NCBI GenBank assembly: GCA_021108035.1
Contig: JAIORQ010000068.1
Span: 1-64,000 of the forward strand
Reading direction: 5' to 3'
DNA from: Bacteroidales bacterium
GTDB lineage: Bacteria; Bacteroidota; Bacteroidia; Bacteroidales; JAADGE01
DNA length: 64,000 nt
Of this stretch, positions 51,048 through 59,856 are shown piece by piece (position 1 is the first letter of the stretch; the number at the start of each line of letters is the position of its first letter). Under the pieces are notes generated by a model, which was not told where the DNA came from, did no database searches, and worked only from the letters and a program-made list of their open reading frames with translations. Made by a program: the position numbers and the translations under genes.

Positions 51048-53582
51048 TTACAACCATTTTACAATCGGACAATCTTGTCGATGTGCCAAATATTTATTCT
51101 TCGGAAAAATTCTGAAAGCATAATTTAAACTTCCCGGTTTTGAAGGACTGAATTTAATGTTAAAATATACTGTTGAATTTTCAGATTTTTCTTGCTCTAA
51201 TTCAATAACTTTTGTAACTGCCAGTTCTCCAACCGAATTTGATTCACTTATAACAAACTCAACACCTATGTCTTCAGCTTTTAAACCGTTAATGTTAAGC
51301 AACAACTTTCCTGTATAAGTTTGTCCGGGTACTAACATATTTCCTGTTAATTCTGAAGTATCTGCAGAAATAAGTTCCATTTTTTTCCATTCTTTTCTAA
51401 TATTTTCTTTCCAACTTGATATTTTTTTTGCTGACAGATTATTTTCAGCTTTTATATCATTATATCTTTTTGCAATTTTTGTATAGTATCTTTCATTATA
51501 ATCTTCTATCATACGTTTAGTAGTGAAATTCGGAGCAATTTCGGAAACACACTTTTTTATATATTTAACCCATTCGACCGGGATGTTTTTCTCGTTTTTA
51601 TTATAATACAATGGTATTATTTCATTTTCAAGAATTTGATAAATTTGTTCAGCATCATATTCATTTTGCATATCTTGATTCTTATATGTCTTTTCTTGTG
51701 ATAAAGACCAACCTGCTCCTTCTTTATAGCCTTCAACCCACCAACCGTCAAGAACACTGAAATTCAGAACTCCGTTCATTACGGCTTTCATACCGCTTGT
51801 ACCTGAAGCTTCCAAAGGTCTTACAGGAGTATTTAACCAAACATCAACTCCTCTTACAAGCTCTTTTGCCAATGATATATCATAATTTTCCAAAAAGAGA
51901 ATTTTTCCTATAAACTCAGGTCTCATGGATATTTCAACAATTTGCTTGATTATTTCTTGCCCTCCTCCGTCATTCGGATGAGCTTTACCGGCAAATATAA
52001 ATTGAACCGGACGGTCAGAATCATTAATAATCTTACTTAATCTTTCAATATCTTTAAATAAGAGGGTTCCTCTTTTGTATGTTGCAAAACGTCTTGCAAA
52101 ACCAATCGTTAATACATTTTTACTTATGGTTCTTTTTATTTTTAATATATGTTTGGGATTTTCATTTCTGCTGATACTTACCGTATCTAACAAGCGATTA
52201 ATATATTCAAACAGTTGAGACTTGCTTCTCTTCCTTATTTCCCATATCTCTTCGTCAGATACTTTATAAACTTTGCTGAAATCAGGTTTACCGTCATCTC
52301 CTTGCAATAACTCTTTCCAATCTTTTGAAGCCCAAGTAGGATAATGAATTCCGTTTGTAACATATCCTATATGCAATTCTTCAGGAAAATAATCTTTCCA
52401 AAAGTTGCTGAAAATCAATTTTCTTGAAACTTCACCGTGAAGTTTACTTACTCCGTTAATTTCAAGACAAGTATTTGCAGCAAGAATGCTCATAGAAAAT
52501 TTCTCATCTTTGCTCTCCGGATTCTCTCTGCCGAGTTTAATAAATTTTTCCCATTTAATTCCCAATCTGTTCGGATAATCACCCATGTATTGCATCATTA
52601 TGTTTTCATTAAATGCATCATGTCCGGCCGGGACGGGAGTATGTGTAGTATATAAACTTGAGGCTCTGACTATTTCGAGAGCTTCATTGAAAGTTAACTT
52701 TTCATCAATAATATAATTCTTTAATCGTTCAATTCCGGCAAAAGCAGCATGTCCTTCATTTAAATGATAAATACTTTGGTTTATACCTAACAATTTTAAT
52801 GTTTTCACTCCGCCGATTCCTAAAATCATCTCTTGCCTTAATCTGTTCTTATTATTTCCTCCGTATAAACGATATGTAATTGCTTTATCTTCATCTGAAT
52901 TATCATTTCTGTCAGTATCCAATAAAAACAATCGAATTCTGCCTACATTTAACTGCCATATTTGAGCATATACTTTTCTTCCTTCCATTTCAACAGATAC
53001 AGTAAGAGCCTCTCCCTTATTATCTTTTACCAATTCTGCCGGAGTTTCCATAAATCTGTGAGATTCATAGATTTCATCTTGATCACCGTTCTTTGAAATT
53101 ATTTGCTTAAAATAACCTTGTCTGTAAAACAAACCTATTGCAACCATATCAAAACCTGAATCACTTGCTTGTTTCAAATAATCACCGGCTAATATACCCA
53201 AGCCGCCTGAATAAATATTAAGAACATTAGCCAAGCCGTATTCCATACTGAAATACGCAACAGACGGAAGATCTTTATCAAAAGGTTTATTAATATAATT
53301 TGAAAATTCTGTGATAACTTCTTTAAATTTTTTCAAAAATGTATTATCAATCTCAAGTTTTGAAAATCGTTCTTGAGATACATTTTTCAACATTAAAATC
53401 GGATCAATACATTCCGAAATTGTTTTATCATCATTGATATATTTAAATAACTCAACTGCATTAACATTCCATGACCACCAAATATTTCTTGACAGTTTTT
53501 CAAGTTCTTTTAATTTTCCGGTATAATGCGGTTGAATGCTTATTGTTCGCCAATTTGGTTGATTTTTCTTTTTTTTACTCAC
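51048..53582 (-). CDS. glgP: Alpha-glucan (glycogen) phosphorylase
   Basis: A PLP-dependent alpha-glucan phosphorylase of the short archaeal/bacterial family (alpha-glucan family phosphorylase, TIGR02094 type). It releases glucose-1-phosphate from glycogen. The N-terminal DUF3417-like domain shows ELEKLSRNIWWSWNVNAVEL. The catalytic core includes VAYFSMEYGLANVLNIYSGG, GDYLKQASDSGFDMVAIGLF, YHLNEGHAAFAGIERL, TTHTPVPAGHDAF, HGEVSRKLIFSNFW and the PLP-lysine motif EASGTSGMKAVMNGVLNFSV. The 844-residue length matches. Its start is preceded by a minus-strand -7 element. Confidence 0.95.
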   Translation of the reverse strand: MSKKKKNQPNWRTISIQPHYTGKLKELEKLSRNIWWSWNVNAVELFKYINDDKTISECIDPILMLKNVSQERFSKLEIDNTFLKKFKEVITEFSNYINKPFDKDLPSVAYFSMEYGLANVLNIYSGGLGILAGDYLKQASDSGFDMVAIGLFYRQGYFKQIISKNGDQDEIYESHRFMETPAELVKDNKGEALTVSVEMEGRKVYAQIWQLNVGRIRLFLLDTDRNDNSDEDKAITYRLYGGNNKNRLRQEMILGIGGVKTLKLLGINQSIYHLNEGHAAFAGIERLKNYIIDEKLTFNEALEIVRASSLYTTHTPVPAGHDAFNENIMMQYMGDYPNRLGIKWEKFIKLGRENPESKDEKFSMSILAANTCLEINGVSKLHGEVSRKLIFSNFWKDYFPEELHIGYVTNGIHYPTWASKDWKELLQGDDGKPDFSKVYKVSDEEIWEIRKRSKSQLFEYINRLLDTVSISRNENPKHILKIKRTISKNVLTIGFARRFATYKRGTLLFKDIERLSKIINDSDRPVQFIFAGKAHPNDGGGQEIIKQIVEISMRPEFIGKILFLENYDISLAKELVRGVDVWLNTPVRPLEASGTSGMKAVMNGVLNFSVLDGWWVEGYKEGAGWSLSQEKTYKNQDMQNEYDAEQIYQILENEIIPLYYNKNEKNIPVEWVKYIKKCVSEIAPNFTTKRMIEDYNERYYTKIAKRYNDIKAENNLSAKKISSWKENIRKEWKKMELISADTSELTGNMLVPGQTYTGKLLLNINGLKAEDIGVEFVISESNSVGELAVTKVIELEQEKSENSTVYFNIKFSPSKPGSLNYAFRIFPKNKYLAHRQDCPIVKWL

Positions 53583-53607
53583 AATTATTATGTTAAAATT
53601 CAGAAAA

Positions 53608-53615
53608 CAAAAATA
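53608..53615 (-). promoter_or_regulatory. -7 promoter element TATTTTTG
   Basis: On the minus strand it matches TAnnTTTG, 26 bases upstream of the phosphorylase ATG at 53582. Confidence 0.5.
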
Positions 53616-53710
53616 TCCTTTATTTCTTAATAGAAAAATGTACTCTTATAAAGAGCACTATTTTTTTGTGTCATTTAATATATTTGCAGATATTTGGAAT
53701 CTTACGGTTT

Positions 53711-53818
53711 GGCTATGCGTAGTGTGGAATTTTGAAACAATTAATTTTCAACTTACTGCCAATTTCGTTTAATGCTAAATACTTCATATTCAGCACAAAC
53801 CCCACATTACGTATAGCC
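53711..53818 (-). other. attC-like imperfect inverted repeat behind the R-M operon
   Basis: Arms ggctatgcgtagtgtgg (53711-53727) and ccacattacgtatagcc (53802-53818) enclose about 74 bases with weaker inner symmetry. On the minus strand it begins three bases after the stop of the methyltransferase. Size, placement and end pairing recall integron attC sites, though the core is not the canonical GTTRRRY. The right flank of the R-M operon has a matching core at 56574. Confidence 0.45.
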
Positions 53819-53821
53819 TTA

Positions 53822-55399
53822 TTATGCTTCGTATTTCTTAGTTAATATCTCATTTATTTCATTCAGATACTTTTCGTCAATCTTATTATTTATTACTGAA
53901 AATCTATAATTATGATATAATTCTATAATCTTTAATTCAGTTTCTTTTTCAAGTTTTGACAAATCTAACATTAAAGCATTATTTAAATCATTTGGCTCAA
54001 ACTTTTTCAAACCATCTCCATATTCTCTTCTATTATCATCAAATATTTGTTGAGCAACATCTGTCAATAAATACGCAAATAATAAATCTATATTAAGATT
54101 ATTGAATAAACTTTTTGTAGGATAGATACAGTGGAAAGTTGTCAAATTACTTATTCCTGCTTCATTCCTAATAAATTTCAAACCCGACCTATTAAAAACT
54201 CCTACCCAAATTGGTGACGGTGGACGGTTTTCTAATGAATACCAAGGATTACGCTTTGAAGTTAAATATTTTTTATTTATTTCGTTATTTTCTCCAACTT
54301 TAATGTAGGAAACAACATCTTCACTATTTGAGTTCTCTGTTCCATTAAATAGGAAAATATTAGCATTATTTTCTTTTAGAGTTAAAAAATGTTGATTTGT
54401 AAAGAAAGGGCTTTTAACATCTTTCGACCTCGTTATGCAGGGTAATAAATTTGATTTTTTAATACCGTATTTTATTGCTTTTTCTCGATTAAATGTAAAA
54501 TACATGTTTGCTCCTGTTGCAATACCTCTAACAACTTTTGCGACATTATTAAATGGGATAAGGTTTTTATAATTCTTACTCTTTTGTTTTTGATAATACG
54601 CTCTCCATTTAATATTAGGGTCTATTTCTTCTTTATTTAATTCTATCTGACCTGATAGGTTTGGATAATTTTGTATTATGTTAGAAATATTATCTAATTC
54701 TTTTCTATTTGTGATTGTAGAAAAATTAATTTTTGAATAATTATCATCTTTTGCAAGAAGCAAGATTGCACTTGTTGTTAAAGCATTATCAAAAACATTT
54801 TCTTTAAAATCAAATATGAAGATATGTCTTAATAGATTTGATTTTAAAAGATACTCTTTTACATATTTACCATAATCCGAATTCAAAAACTCAGATGGAA
54901 TGATGTAGGCTAATCGCCCTTTATCTTTGAGTTGATAAATTGATTTTAAAAGAAACAATGTGTAAATATTTGTAAATCCACTCAGTTGTATATTTAACCT
55001 TTTTTTGATTTCAGTAAGTGTTTTTATATTCTCGTAATCGTGGAATTTTAAATATGGTGGGTTACAAACAATAGTATCATATTTATTATTCCAATCATTG
55101 AATAAATAATCTTCAAGGTGTAATTCTAAATTTGGATTCTCTTGAAAATTATTCTTTGCAGTTTCAAATATTATGTCATCAATATCAAAACCTGTAATTG
55201 CAATATCTTCTCTTTGAATTAATGCTTTTCTCGTAAAAACACCTAGACCAAAAGCAGGTTCAAGTAATGTCGTAACATATTCAGCTTTCAGAAGCCAATC
55301 AACCATTAATTGGGCAATCGGCTCTGGTGTAAAAAATTGTGCGTATTTTTTACGATGTGATAAACTAACTTTTTTTGTATATTCTTTTTCTAAAATCAT
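53822..55399 (-). CDS. Type II DNA adenine-N6 methyltransferase
   Basis: An N6-adenine methyltransferase of the Eco57I/TaqI-type class. The SAM motif I is TLLEPAFGLGVFTRKAL, the catalytic motif IV is YDTIVCNPPYLKFHDY (NPPY), and TIYSLYQLKDKGRLAYIIPSE-type post-motif segments follow. The C-terminal half is the target-recognition region. Two ATGs are possible: 55414, inside the restriction gene, or 55399, one base after its stop (TAAGATG), which I prefer. It follows the putative restriction enzyme and presumably protects its site. The downstream repeat lies three bases behind its stop. Confidence 0.9.
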   Translation of the reverse strand: MILEKEYTKKVSLSHRKKYAQFFTPEPIAQLMVDWLLKAEYVTTLLEPAFGLGVFTRKALIQREDIAITGFDIDDIIFETAKNNFQENPNLELHLEDYLFNDWNNKYDTIVCNPPYLKFHDYENIKTLTEIKKRLNIQLSGFTNIYTLFLLKSIYQLKDKGRLAYIIPSEFLNSDYGKYVKEYLLKSNLLRHIFIFDFKENVFDNALTTSAILLLAKDDNYSKINFSTITNRKELDNISNIIQNYPNLSGQIELNKEEIDPNIKWRAYYQKQKSKNYKNLIPFNNVAKVVRGIATGANMYFTFNREKAIKYGIKKSNLLPCITRSKDVKSPFFTNQHFLTLKENNANIFLFNGTENSNSEDVVSYIKVGENNEINKKYLTSKRNPWYSLENRPPSPIWVGVFNRSGLKFIRNEAGISNLTTFHCIYPTKSLFNNLNIDLLFAYLLTDVAQQIFDDNRREYGDGLKKFEPNDLNNALMLDLSKLEKETELKIIELYHNYRFSVINNKIDEKYLNEINEILTKKYEA

Positions 55400-55400
55400 C

Positions 55401-56495
55401 TTAAAAATCTTCAATATTTAAAAGTGATTTTAAATTTTCAATATCTAAATATGCAGTCCCTTTTTCAAATGTAACATAAAACAATAAGCGTCCTCTTCCC
55501 ATTTCTCTTCTTACACTATTATGTTCAGGTTCGGTAACTTTATATGCTATCTGTTCGGTTTTTCGTGTATTTATTTTTATTGTAGTCTTATTCTGATTTT
55601 TAATGTCTTGACTAATCTCGTAATACTCACCCTCTTTATCGGGTTCTGTAATTAATTTAAGAATGTTTTTAAATGAGATACCATAAGATTTATCAAAAAA
55701 GACTTGAAAGTAATAATGTGGGACATTAAACTTCTCAGTCCATTTATATACAACCTTAACATCTTCAATTTTTGGTGTAATACTTAAATAATCACGTTTT
55801 TGAACAACTGTAATATTTTCTTTTAATTCCTTGAAAAGCAATGATAATTCTTGTAGTCTTTCTGTTGCTTTCCAACTTGGTCTTCTAAAAGTTACAGCAT
55901 TAATAGTTTCTTCATTAATTCCATTAAGAATTTCAATAAAATGTTTCTTTTTAGGATGTTCTAATAAATCATTGTATTCAGAGAGTATTTTATCTTTTAC
56001 CTCAATTGCTTTTTCAAGATGATTTTTTGTTCGGCTTTGCATTTCAGCTTCATACTTATCAATTAAAAAGGCACTTGAACGAATTTCCAAACCTGCAATT
56101 GCTTTCTTTACATAATTTTCAATTTCAACGTGGTTTATTTTGCTTATATCATATCCAAGAGCAATGTCAAAGTCCGTCTTTTGAAACACTAATAAATCAG
56201 GTCTTTTTCCAATAGTATCTAATTCGTCTTGAAACTCATTGTAAAATTTATCAAAACCTTCATCGCCAGCAATAAGGTCGTCTGATTTCCCATATCTAAC
56301 TGCAACATAATTTTTAGAAGTTTCATTAATAGCCCTGAAAATTAAATCTTCCGCCCAATCTCCTTGCTCTTTGTTTGTAATAAAATTTGATGATGCTTGG
56401 GTGGGTGGTGATGTTTTTTCTCTATCAATAGAAAAATTAACTATTGATGTAGGTATCAATTTAATAAGTTCTCTTATTTCCTCAAAATATGTCAT
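55401..56495 (-). CDS. Type II restriction endonuclease, probably AccI-like
   Basis: The product is 364 residues, with [20 protein letters not shown] and then a potential PD-(D/E)xK core in [15 protein letters not shown]. Length and the GDWAED and RPDLLVF segments are reminiscent of the AccI family (GT^MKAC cutters), but I cannot verify that, and the family name is tentative. The close link to the methyltransferase (stop to preferred ATG, one base) marks an R-M operon with the endonuclease first. No controller gene is present, although a palindrome covers a promoter upstream at 56618. Codon and AT use are not clearly different from neighbours. Confidence 0.7.
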   Translation of the reverse strand: MTYFEEIRELIKLIPTSIVNFSIDREKTSPPTQASSNFITNKEQGDWAEDLIFRAINETSKNYVAVRYGKSDDLIAGDEGFDKFYNEFQDELDTIGKRPDLLVFQKTDFDIALGYDISKINHVEIENYVKKAIAGLEIRSSAFLIDKYEAEMQSRTKNHLEKAIEVKDKILSEYNDLLEHPKKKHFIEILNGINEETINAVTFRRPSWKATERLQELSLLFKELKENITVVQKRDYLSITPKIEDVKVVYKWTEKFNVPHYYFQVFFDKSYGISFKNILKLITEPDKEGEYYEISQDIKNQNKTTIKINTRKTEQIAYKVTEPEHNSVRREMGRGRLLFYVTFEKGTAYLDIENLKSLLNIEDF

Positions 56496-56573
56496 TTATT
56501 TTCTCCTTTTAATATATTTAATTTACAAAGATAATCCATTTTCTTGTCGTCTGAAAATCTTTGTTTATATGAA

Positions 56574-56592
56574 GCCTAACATTCTGTATAAC
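56574..56592 (-). other. Partial match to the attC-like core, right flank of the R-M operon
   Basis: On the minus strand, gttatacagaatgttaggc aligns with ggctatacgtaatgtgggg of 53800-53818 (TATAC..AATGT..GG shared). Both point in the same direction, as cassette junctions would. No inverted partner arm is found here. Confidence 0.35.
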
Positions 56593-56617
56593 ATTAACTA
56601 AAACTTTTTCCGGTTGA

Positions 56618-56640
56618 TATATTTGCATTGTGCAAATATA
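56618..56640 (-). promoter_or_regulatory. Palindromic promoter of the R-M operon
   Basis: Perfect 10-bp arms (tatatttgca / tgcaaatata) flank ttg. TATATTTG occurs on both strands, each a -7 match; the minus-strand one serves the R-M operon with a leader of about 130 bases. The plus-strand one would fire away from it. Confidence 0.5.
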
Positions 56641-56733
56641 ATTCCTTGTTTTGTTACTTTTATACTTCAGTAAAGGTATTATTTTTCTGTCAAATTATCT
56701 GAATATTTTTTTTATGAAAAAAAATAGTAGGTT

Positions 56734-57126
56734 CTAAAAATTACTGCGTATATCTTCAGCAATTTTATTAAATTCATCTTCCGATAATTCCAGTTTAGGC
56801 CTTTTAATATTCAGTTCAGCCTCGTCATTAAAAGGAATAAGGTGAATGTGTGCATGAGGAACCTCAGTTCCGAGAACGAGAACTCCCACACGAATACATT
56901 CAATTGCTTTATCAATTGCTTTTGCAACTTTCTTTGCAAAAATATGCAAATCACCAATAGTTTGATCATCAAGATCAAATAAATAATCTGTTTCTTCCTT
57001 CGGTATAACTAAAGTATGCCCTTTAACCAAAGGATTTATATCTAAAAAAGCATAAAATTTTTCGTTTTCTGCAATTTTATAAGAAGGAATTTCACCTTTT
57101 ACGATTTTAGTAAATATTGTAGCCAT
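56734..57126 (-). CDS. HIT-family nucleotide hydrolase/transferase
   Basis: HIT proteins (Hint-type) hydrolyse or transfer nucleotidyl groups through a His triad. The product is 130 residues, starting ATIFTKIVKGEIPSYKIAEN, with FYAFLDINPLVKGHTLVIPK and the active-site motif VPHAHIHLIPF, an HxHxH-like triad. Length and order are typical for the branch annotated as histidine-triad protein. It lies 12 bases downstream of greA, so both are co-transcribed. Confidence 0.95.
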   Translation of the reverse strand: MATIFTKIVKGEIPSYKIAENEKFYAFLDINPLVKGHTLVIPKEETDYLFDLDDQTIGDLHIFAKKVAKAIDKAIECIRVGVLVLGTEVPHAHIHLIPFNDEAELNIKRPKLELSEDEFNKIAEDIRSNF

Positions 57127-57138
57127 AATATTTTAGGT

Positions 57139-57612
57139 TTAAAACGAAATATCAAGTATTTCAAAGATCATCTCGCCTGCCGGTACATTAACTTTCACTT
57201 TATCGCCTTTTTTCTTTCCTATAAGTCCTTTTGCAATAGGAGTGTCAACAGACATTTTTTTCTCTTTTAGATTTGCTTCTCTTTCGGAAACAATTGCATA
57301 CTCCATAACAGCACCTGTTTTAACATTCTTTATTTTAACCTTATTCATCAATTGAACTGTTTTTGTATCAATTTTAGATTCATCAATAACTCTGGCACCG
57401 CTTAATGTACCTTGCAATTGTGCAATTTTCATTTCCAAAAGTCCTTGTGCTTCTTTGGCAGCATCATATTCCGCATTTTCAGATAAATCACCTTTATCTC
57501 TTGCTTCAGCAATTTGCTTTGATATTTTTGACCTCTCAACAGTTATCAATTGTTCAACCTCTTCTTTGAGTTTCTTTAATCCTTCTTCTGACAAATAAGT
57601 TACAGTTGACAT
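57139..57612 (-). CDS. greA: Transcription elongation factor GreA
   Basis: GreA rescues backtracked RNA polymerase by stimulating transcript cleavage. The coiled-coil domain shows EGLKKLKEEVEQLITVERSK, IAEARDKGDLSENAEYDAAK (acidic tip D-x-S-E-N), and EAQGLLEMKIAQLQGTL. The C-terminal FKBP-like domain shows SVDTPIAKGLIGKKKGDKVK and VNVPAGEMIFEILDI. The 157-residue length is standard. Upstream is a terminator hairpin, possibly with a promoter in front of it. Confidence 0.97.
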   Translation of the reverse strand: MSTVTYLSEEGLKKLKEEVEQLITVERSKISKQIAEARDKGDLSENAEYDAAKEAQGLLEMKIAQLQGTLSGARVIDESKIDTKTVQLMNKVKIKNVKTGAVMEYAIVSEREANLKEKKMSVDTPIAKGLIGKKKGDKVKVNVPAGEMIFEILDISF

Positions 57613-57634
57613 AATCCTCTTTATTAATTAAATA

Positions 57635-57683
57635 TTAAAAAGAAAGAATCCCGGTGTATGATTCAAAATACAACAGGACTCTT
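57635..57683 (-). terminator. Hairpin terminator in the greA leader
   Basis: Arms aagaatcccggtgtat and atacaacaggactctt (a few mismatches) are followed on the minus strand by TTTCTTTTT. It ends the operon from 58089 or acts as an attenuator: a -7 match TAAATTTG (minus strand, 57692-57699) lies just upstream of it. Confidence 0.6.
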
Positions 57684-57759
57684 TCTGATTACAAATTTAC
57701 AACATAAATTAATTATATGCAAAAATTTCAGGTTTTTTACTGAAAACAAGCAATAAGAG

Positions 57760-58089
57760 CTATTTTTTTTTCTTTCTTTCCAAAATTATTGAACCAATTA
57801 CTTTTTCTTTAATATCAATTTCTGTATTTTCCTCTTCAATTCCGGAATTATTCGTTTTGGTTTTGTTATTATCAACAGCATTTTTTTCAAAATCGCCGGA
57901 TTGGTTCTCTTTATTTTTATTTGCTGTTACATGACTCAGCATTTTATCAATTTCGGTAAATTTTTTTTTGTTTTTTTTATCGTCAATCTTTATTTCGGGT
58001 TTCCTTTCTTTGTGTTTATTCTTTTTGTAATAAAACCAAAGCCCGACTGAAAGAATAATACCGACTATAATCCAAATTGAAATTGTCAT
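57760..58089 (-). CDS. Small membrane-anchored basic protein
   Basis: The 109-residue product has one N-terminal helix (ISIWIIVGIILSVGLWFYYK) and a long, very charged cytoplasmic tail, KKNKHKERKPEIKIDDKKN and later TKTNNSGIEEENTEIDIKEK. No conserved domain is recognised. It lies 9 bases downstream of the gene at 58099 and shares its Lys-rich character. Terminator and promoter placement suggest it ends that two-gene operon. Confidence 0.6.
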   Translation of the reverse strand: MTISIWIIVGIILSVGLWFYYKKNKHKERKPEIKIDDKKNKKKFTEIDKMLSHVTANKNKENQSGDFEKNAVDNNKTKTNNSGIEEENTEIDIKEKVIGSIILERKKKK

Positions 58090-58098
58090 ATTTAATAT

Positions 58099-59238
58099 CT
58101 ATTTATGATAGCGTTTGGGGTATTCATGTGAATCGTGTTTACTTGATTTCTTCTTTAAAAAAAATAAAATATTAAATCGCTTTCTGTTTCTTTTCTTTTG
58201 TGCATTATTGTTTTGTCTTATCTGTTTTCTGACTTTAGAGTTTTGCAACTTAAAACTTCGTTTTTTTCTTAATATTAAAAGTTTTTCGGTAAATTTTTCT
58301 TGCTTTCTTCGAGCTTTATTAAAAATTATTTTTTCAGTACCTTTTAAATGCATCCCTTTCCCCTTGTTCAAGATAACCTTTTCATTATCTGACAATTCAT
58401 ATCTTCGTCTTAATCTGTCTTCTTTGCGATCGAATTTAATGCTTGTTTTATTCTTTTTAATTGCTTCCCTTTTTGCTTCCCTTTTATACCTTTTGTTCAC
58501 AATTTGATATTTTCGTGCATCCGAAACAGTATCTGAAGGTGAAGTCTCTGATTTATTCAATCTGTCAAATCTTAAAGTCTTTCTGTATCTTGTGTTCTTT
58601 CTGTTTATTAGCTTTTTCCTGTATTTAAAAGGTTTACTTCTTGCTTTTTTATAAATTAACCTTTCATACAGATTCCTTTTCTTTTTTAATTTTATGGCAA
58701 TTTCAACTTCTTTTCTTGTAAAAGAAAACCTTTTCTTTGTTTTATAATGTTCTTCATCATAATCATCCCAATCTCTTAATAATGAATCCTGATCACTGTA
58801 ATTCATTTTATTCCATTTTAACAAAGAAATTCTTTGAGGTTTCGTCGAGGAATCGCCGGAACTTGCTGAATCATTCTTATTCTTTTTAAATAAACTGAAT
58901 CGTTTTTTATTGTTTGTTGAATCTGTATTCAAACTATCATTTATAATTGAATCATTTTTATTCTTTTTAAAAAAATTAAAAAAACGTTTTTTGGATTTTT
59001 CGCCTTCTGCAGAATCCGGAACTTGTTCTTCATCTTCAATTATTAAATCATCATCTTCCGATTTTTCTTTTTTCTTGAAAAAACTAAAAAGTTTAAATTT
59101 TTTTTTTACTTCTGTTTCAGTAGTATCTGATGTATTAACAAGCGGTATTGAATCAGTTTCTTGAGCATTCAAACAAACAGAAATCAATAAAATGAAATTA
59201 AGAAGGATTATATATCTAAATTTTGTTGTAAATTGCAT
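58099..59238 (-). CDS. Secreted, very basic repetitive protein
   Basis: The product starts with a signal peptide (MQFTTKFRYIILLNFILLIS then VCLNAQ). The mature 350 residues are exceptionally Lys/Arg-rich, with repeated FFKKKEKSEDDD, FFNFFKKNKNDS, RFSLFKKNKNDSASS and later RKYQIVNKRYKREAKREAI, KRRFNILFFLKKKSSK. Acid patches are restricted to the first third. I recognise no family; charge and low complexity may reflect binding to nucleic acid, lipopolysaccharide or cell wall. The upstream partner at 57760 lies next to it. Translation is likely since it is a long clean frame. Confidence 0.6.
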   Translation of the reverse strand: MQFTTKFRYIILLNFILLISVCLNAQETDSIPLVNTSDTTETEVKKKFKLFSFFKKKEKSEDDDLIIEDEEQVPDSAEGEKSKKRFFNFFKKNKNDSIINDSLNTDSTNNKKRFSLFKKNKNDSASSGDSSTKPQRISLLKWNKMNYSDQDSLLRDWDDYDEEHYKTKKRFSFTRKEVEIAIKLKKKRNLYERLIYKKARSKPFKYRKKLINRKNTRYRKTLRFDRLNKSETSPSDTVSDARKYQIVNKRYKREAKREAIKKNKTSIKFDRKEDRLRRRYELSDNEKVILNKGKGMHLKGTEKIIFNKARRKQEKFTEKLLILRKKRSFKLQNSKVRKQIRQNNNAQKKRNRKRFNILFFLKKKSSKHDSHEYPKRYHK

Positions 59239-59379
59239 TATCTTAAAAAGAATAATATATCAAATTTAGTGCTAATTATTTTAAGAATAGTAACTATTTA
59301 TAAAAACGTATAAATTTTTAATATATTTGGCCGTTGTTTTTGCTTTATTTTATGATTCTGAATTTATAAAATTTAACAG

Positions 59380-59829
59380 ATGAAAAATAAGTATATTAGT
59401 TTAAAATCCGAAAAAATAATTATTTTATTTTTATTCATAATAAGTTTTTTCTCCTGTAATGAGAATAAGAGTAAAATACCTAACGTTTATGTTGAAATAT
59501 ATTTAGACCTGACCGACCCGCTTTACAGCAGTTTGACAATTCCCGGAAATTATTTGTATGTAACAGGAGGGGTAAACGGAATAATAGCATATCATACCAT
59601 AGACGATGAATTTCGAGCATATGAAAGAACCTGTCCTTATGATCCTGAATGCGGTAAAGTATTTGTTGATGAATATAGTTTCAATGCAGTTGATTCAATA
59701 TGTTGCAAATCAGAATTTTCATTACTCTCTGAAGGTGTTGCAGTTCAAGGACCGGCAAAAAATCCCTTAAAACAATATAAATGCATTTATAATCAGAATT
59801 CAAAAATATTATGTATTAAGAATCAGTAG
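59380..59829 (+). CDS. Rieske-fold-like lipoprotein without the usual cluster ligands
   Basis: The signal ends in FLFIISFFSC with lipobox Cys. The body resembles a Rieske [2Fe-2S] fold: YVTGGVNGIIAYHTIDDE, ERTCPYDPECGKVFVDEY, then CCKSEFSLLSEGVAVQGPA and KNPLKQYKC. In Rieske proteins the ligands are CxH and CxxH. Here Cys occurs, but the His residues are absent (TCPYDPEC; CCKSEF). It therefore may hold no cluster, or another metal, although a disulphide or cysteine-ligated site is possible. Such ferredoxin-like Bacteroidota lipoproteins are common and unstudied. Confidence 0.65.
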   Translation: MKNKYISLKSEKIIILFLFIISFFSCNENKSKIPNVYVEIYLDLTDPLYSSLTIPGNYLYVTGGVNGIIAYHTIDDEFRAYERTCPYDPECGKVFVDEYSFNAVDSICCKSEFSLLSEGVAVQGPAKNPLKQYKCIYNQNSKILCIKNQ

Positions 59830-59856
59830 CATTGATACAAAAATTTGAAAAAAAAT

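Noticed and set aside
53590-53772. A 60-residue plus-strand frame between phosphorylase and R-M operon.
   Set aside because: It overlaps the minus-strand promoter and the attC-like repeat and has no recognisable features.
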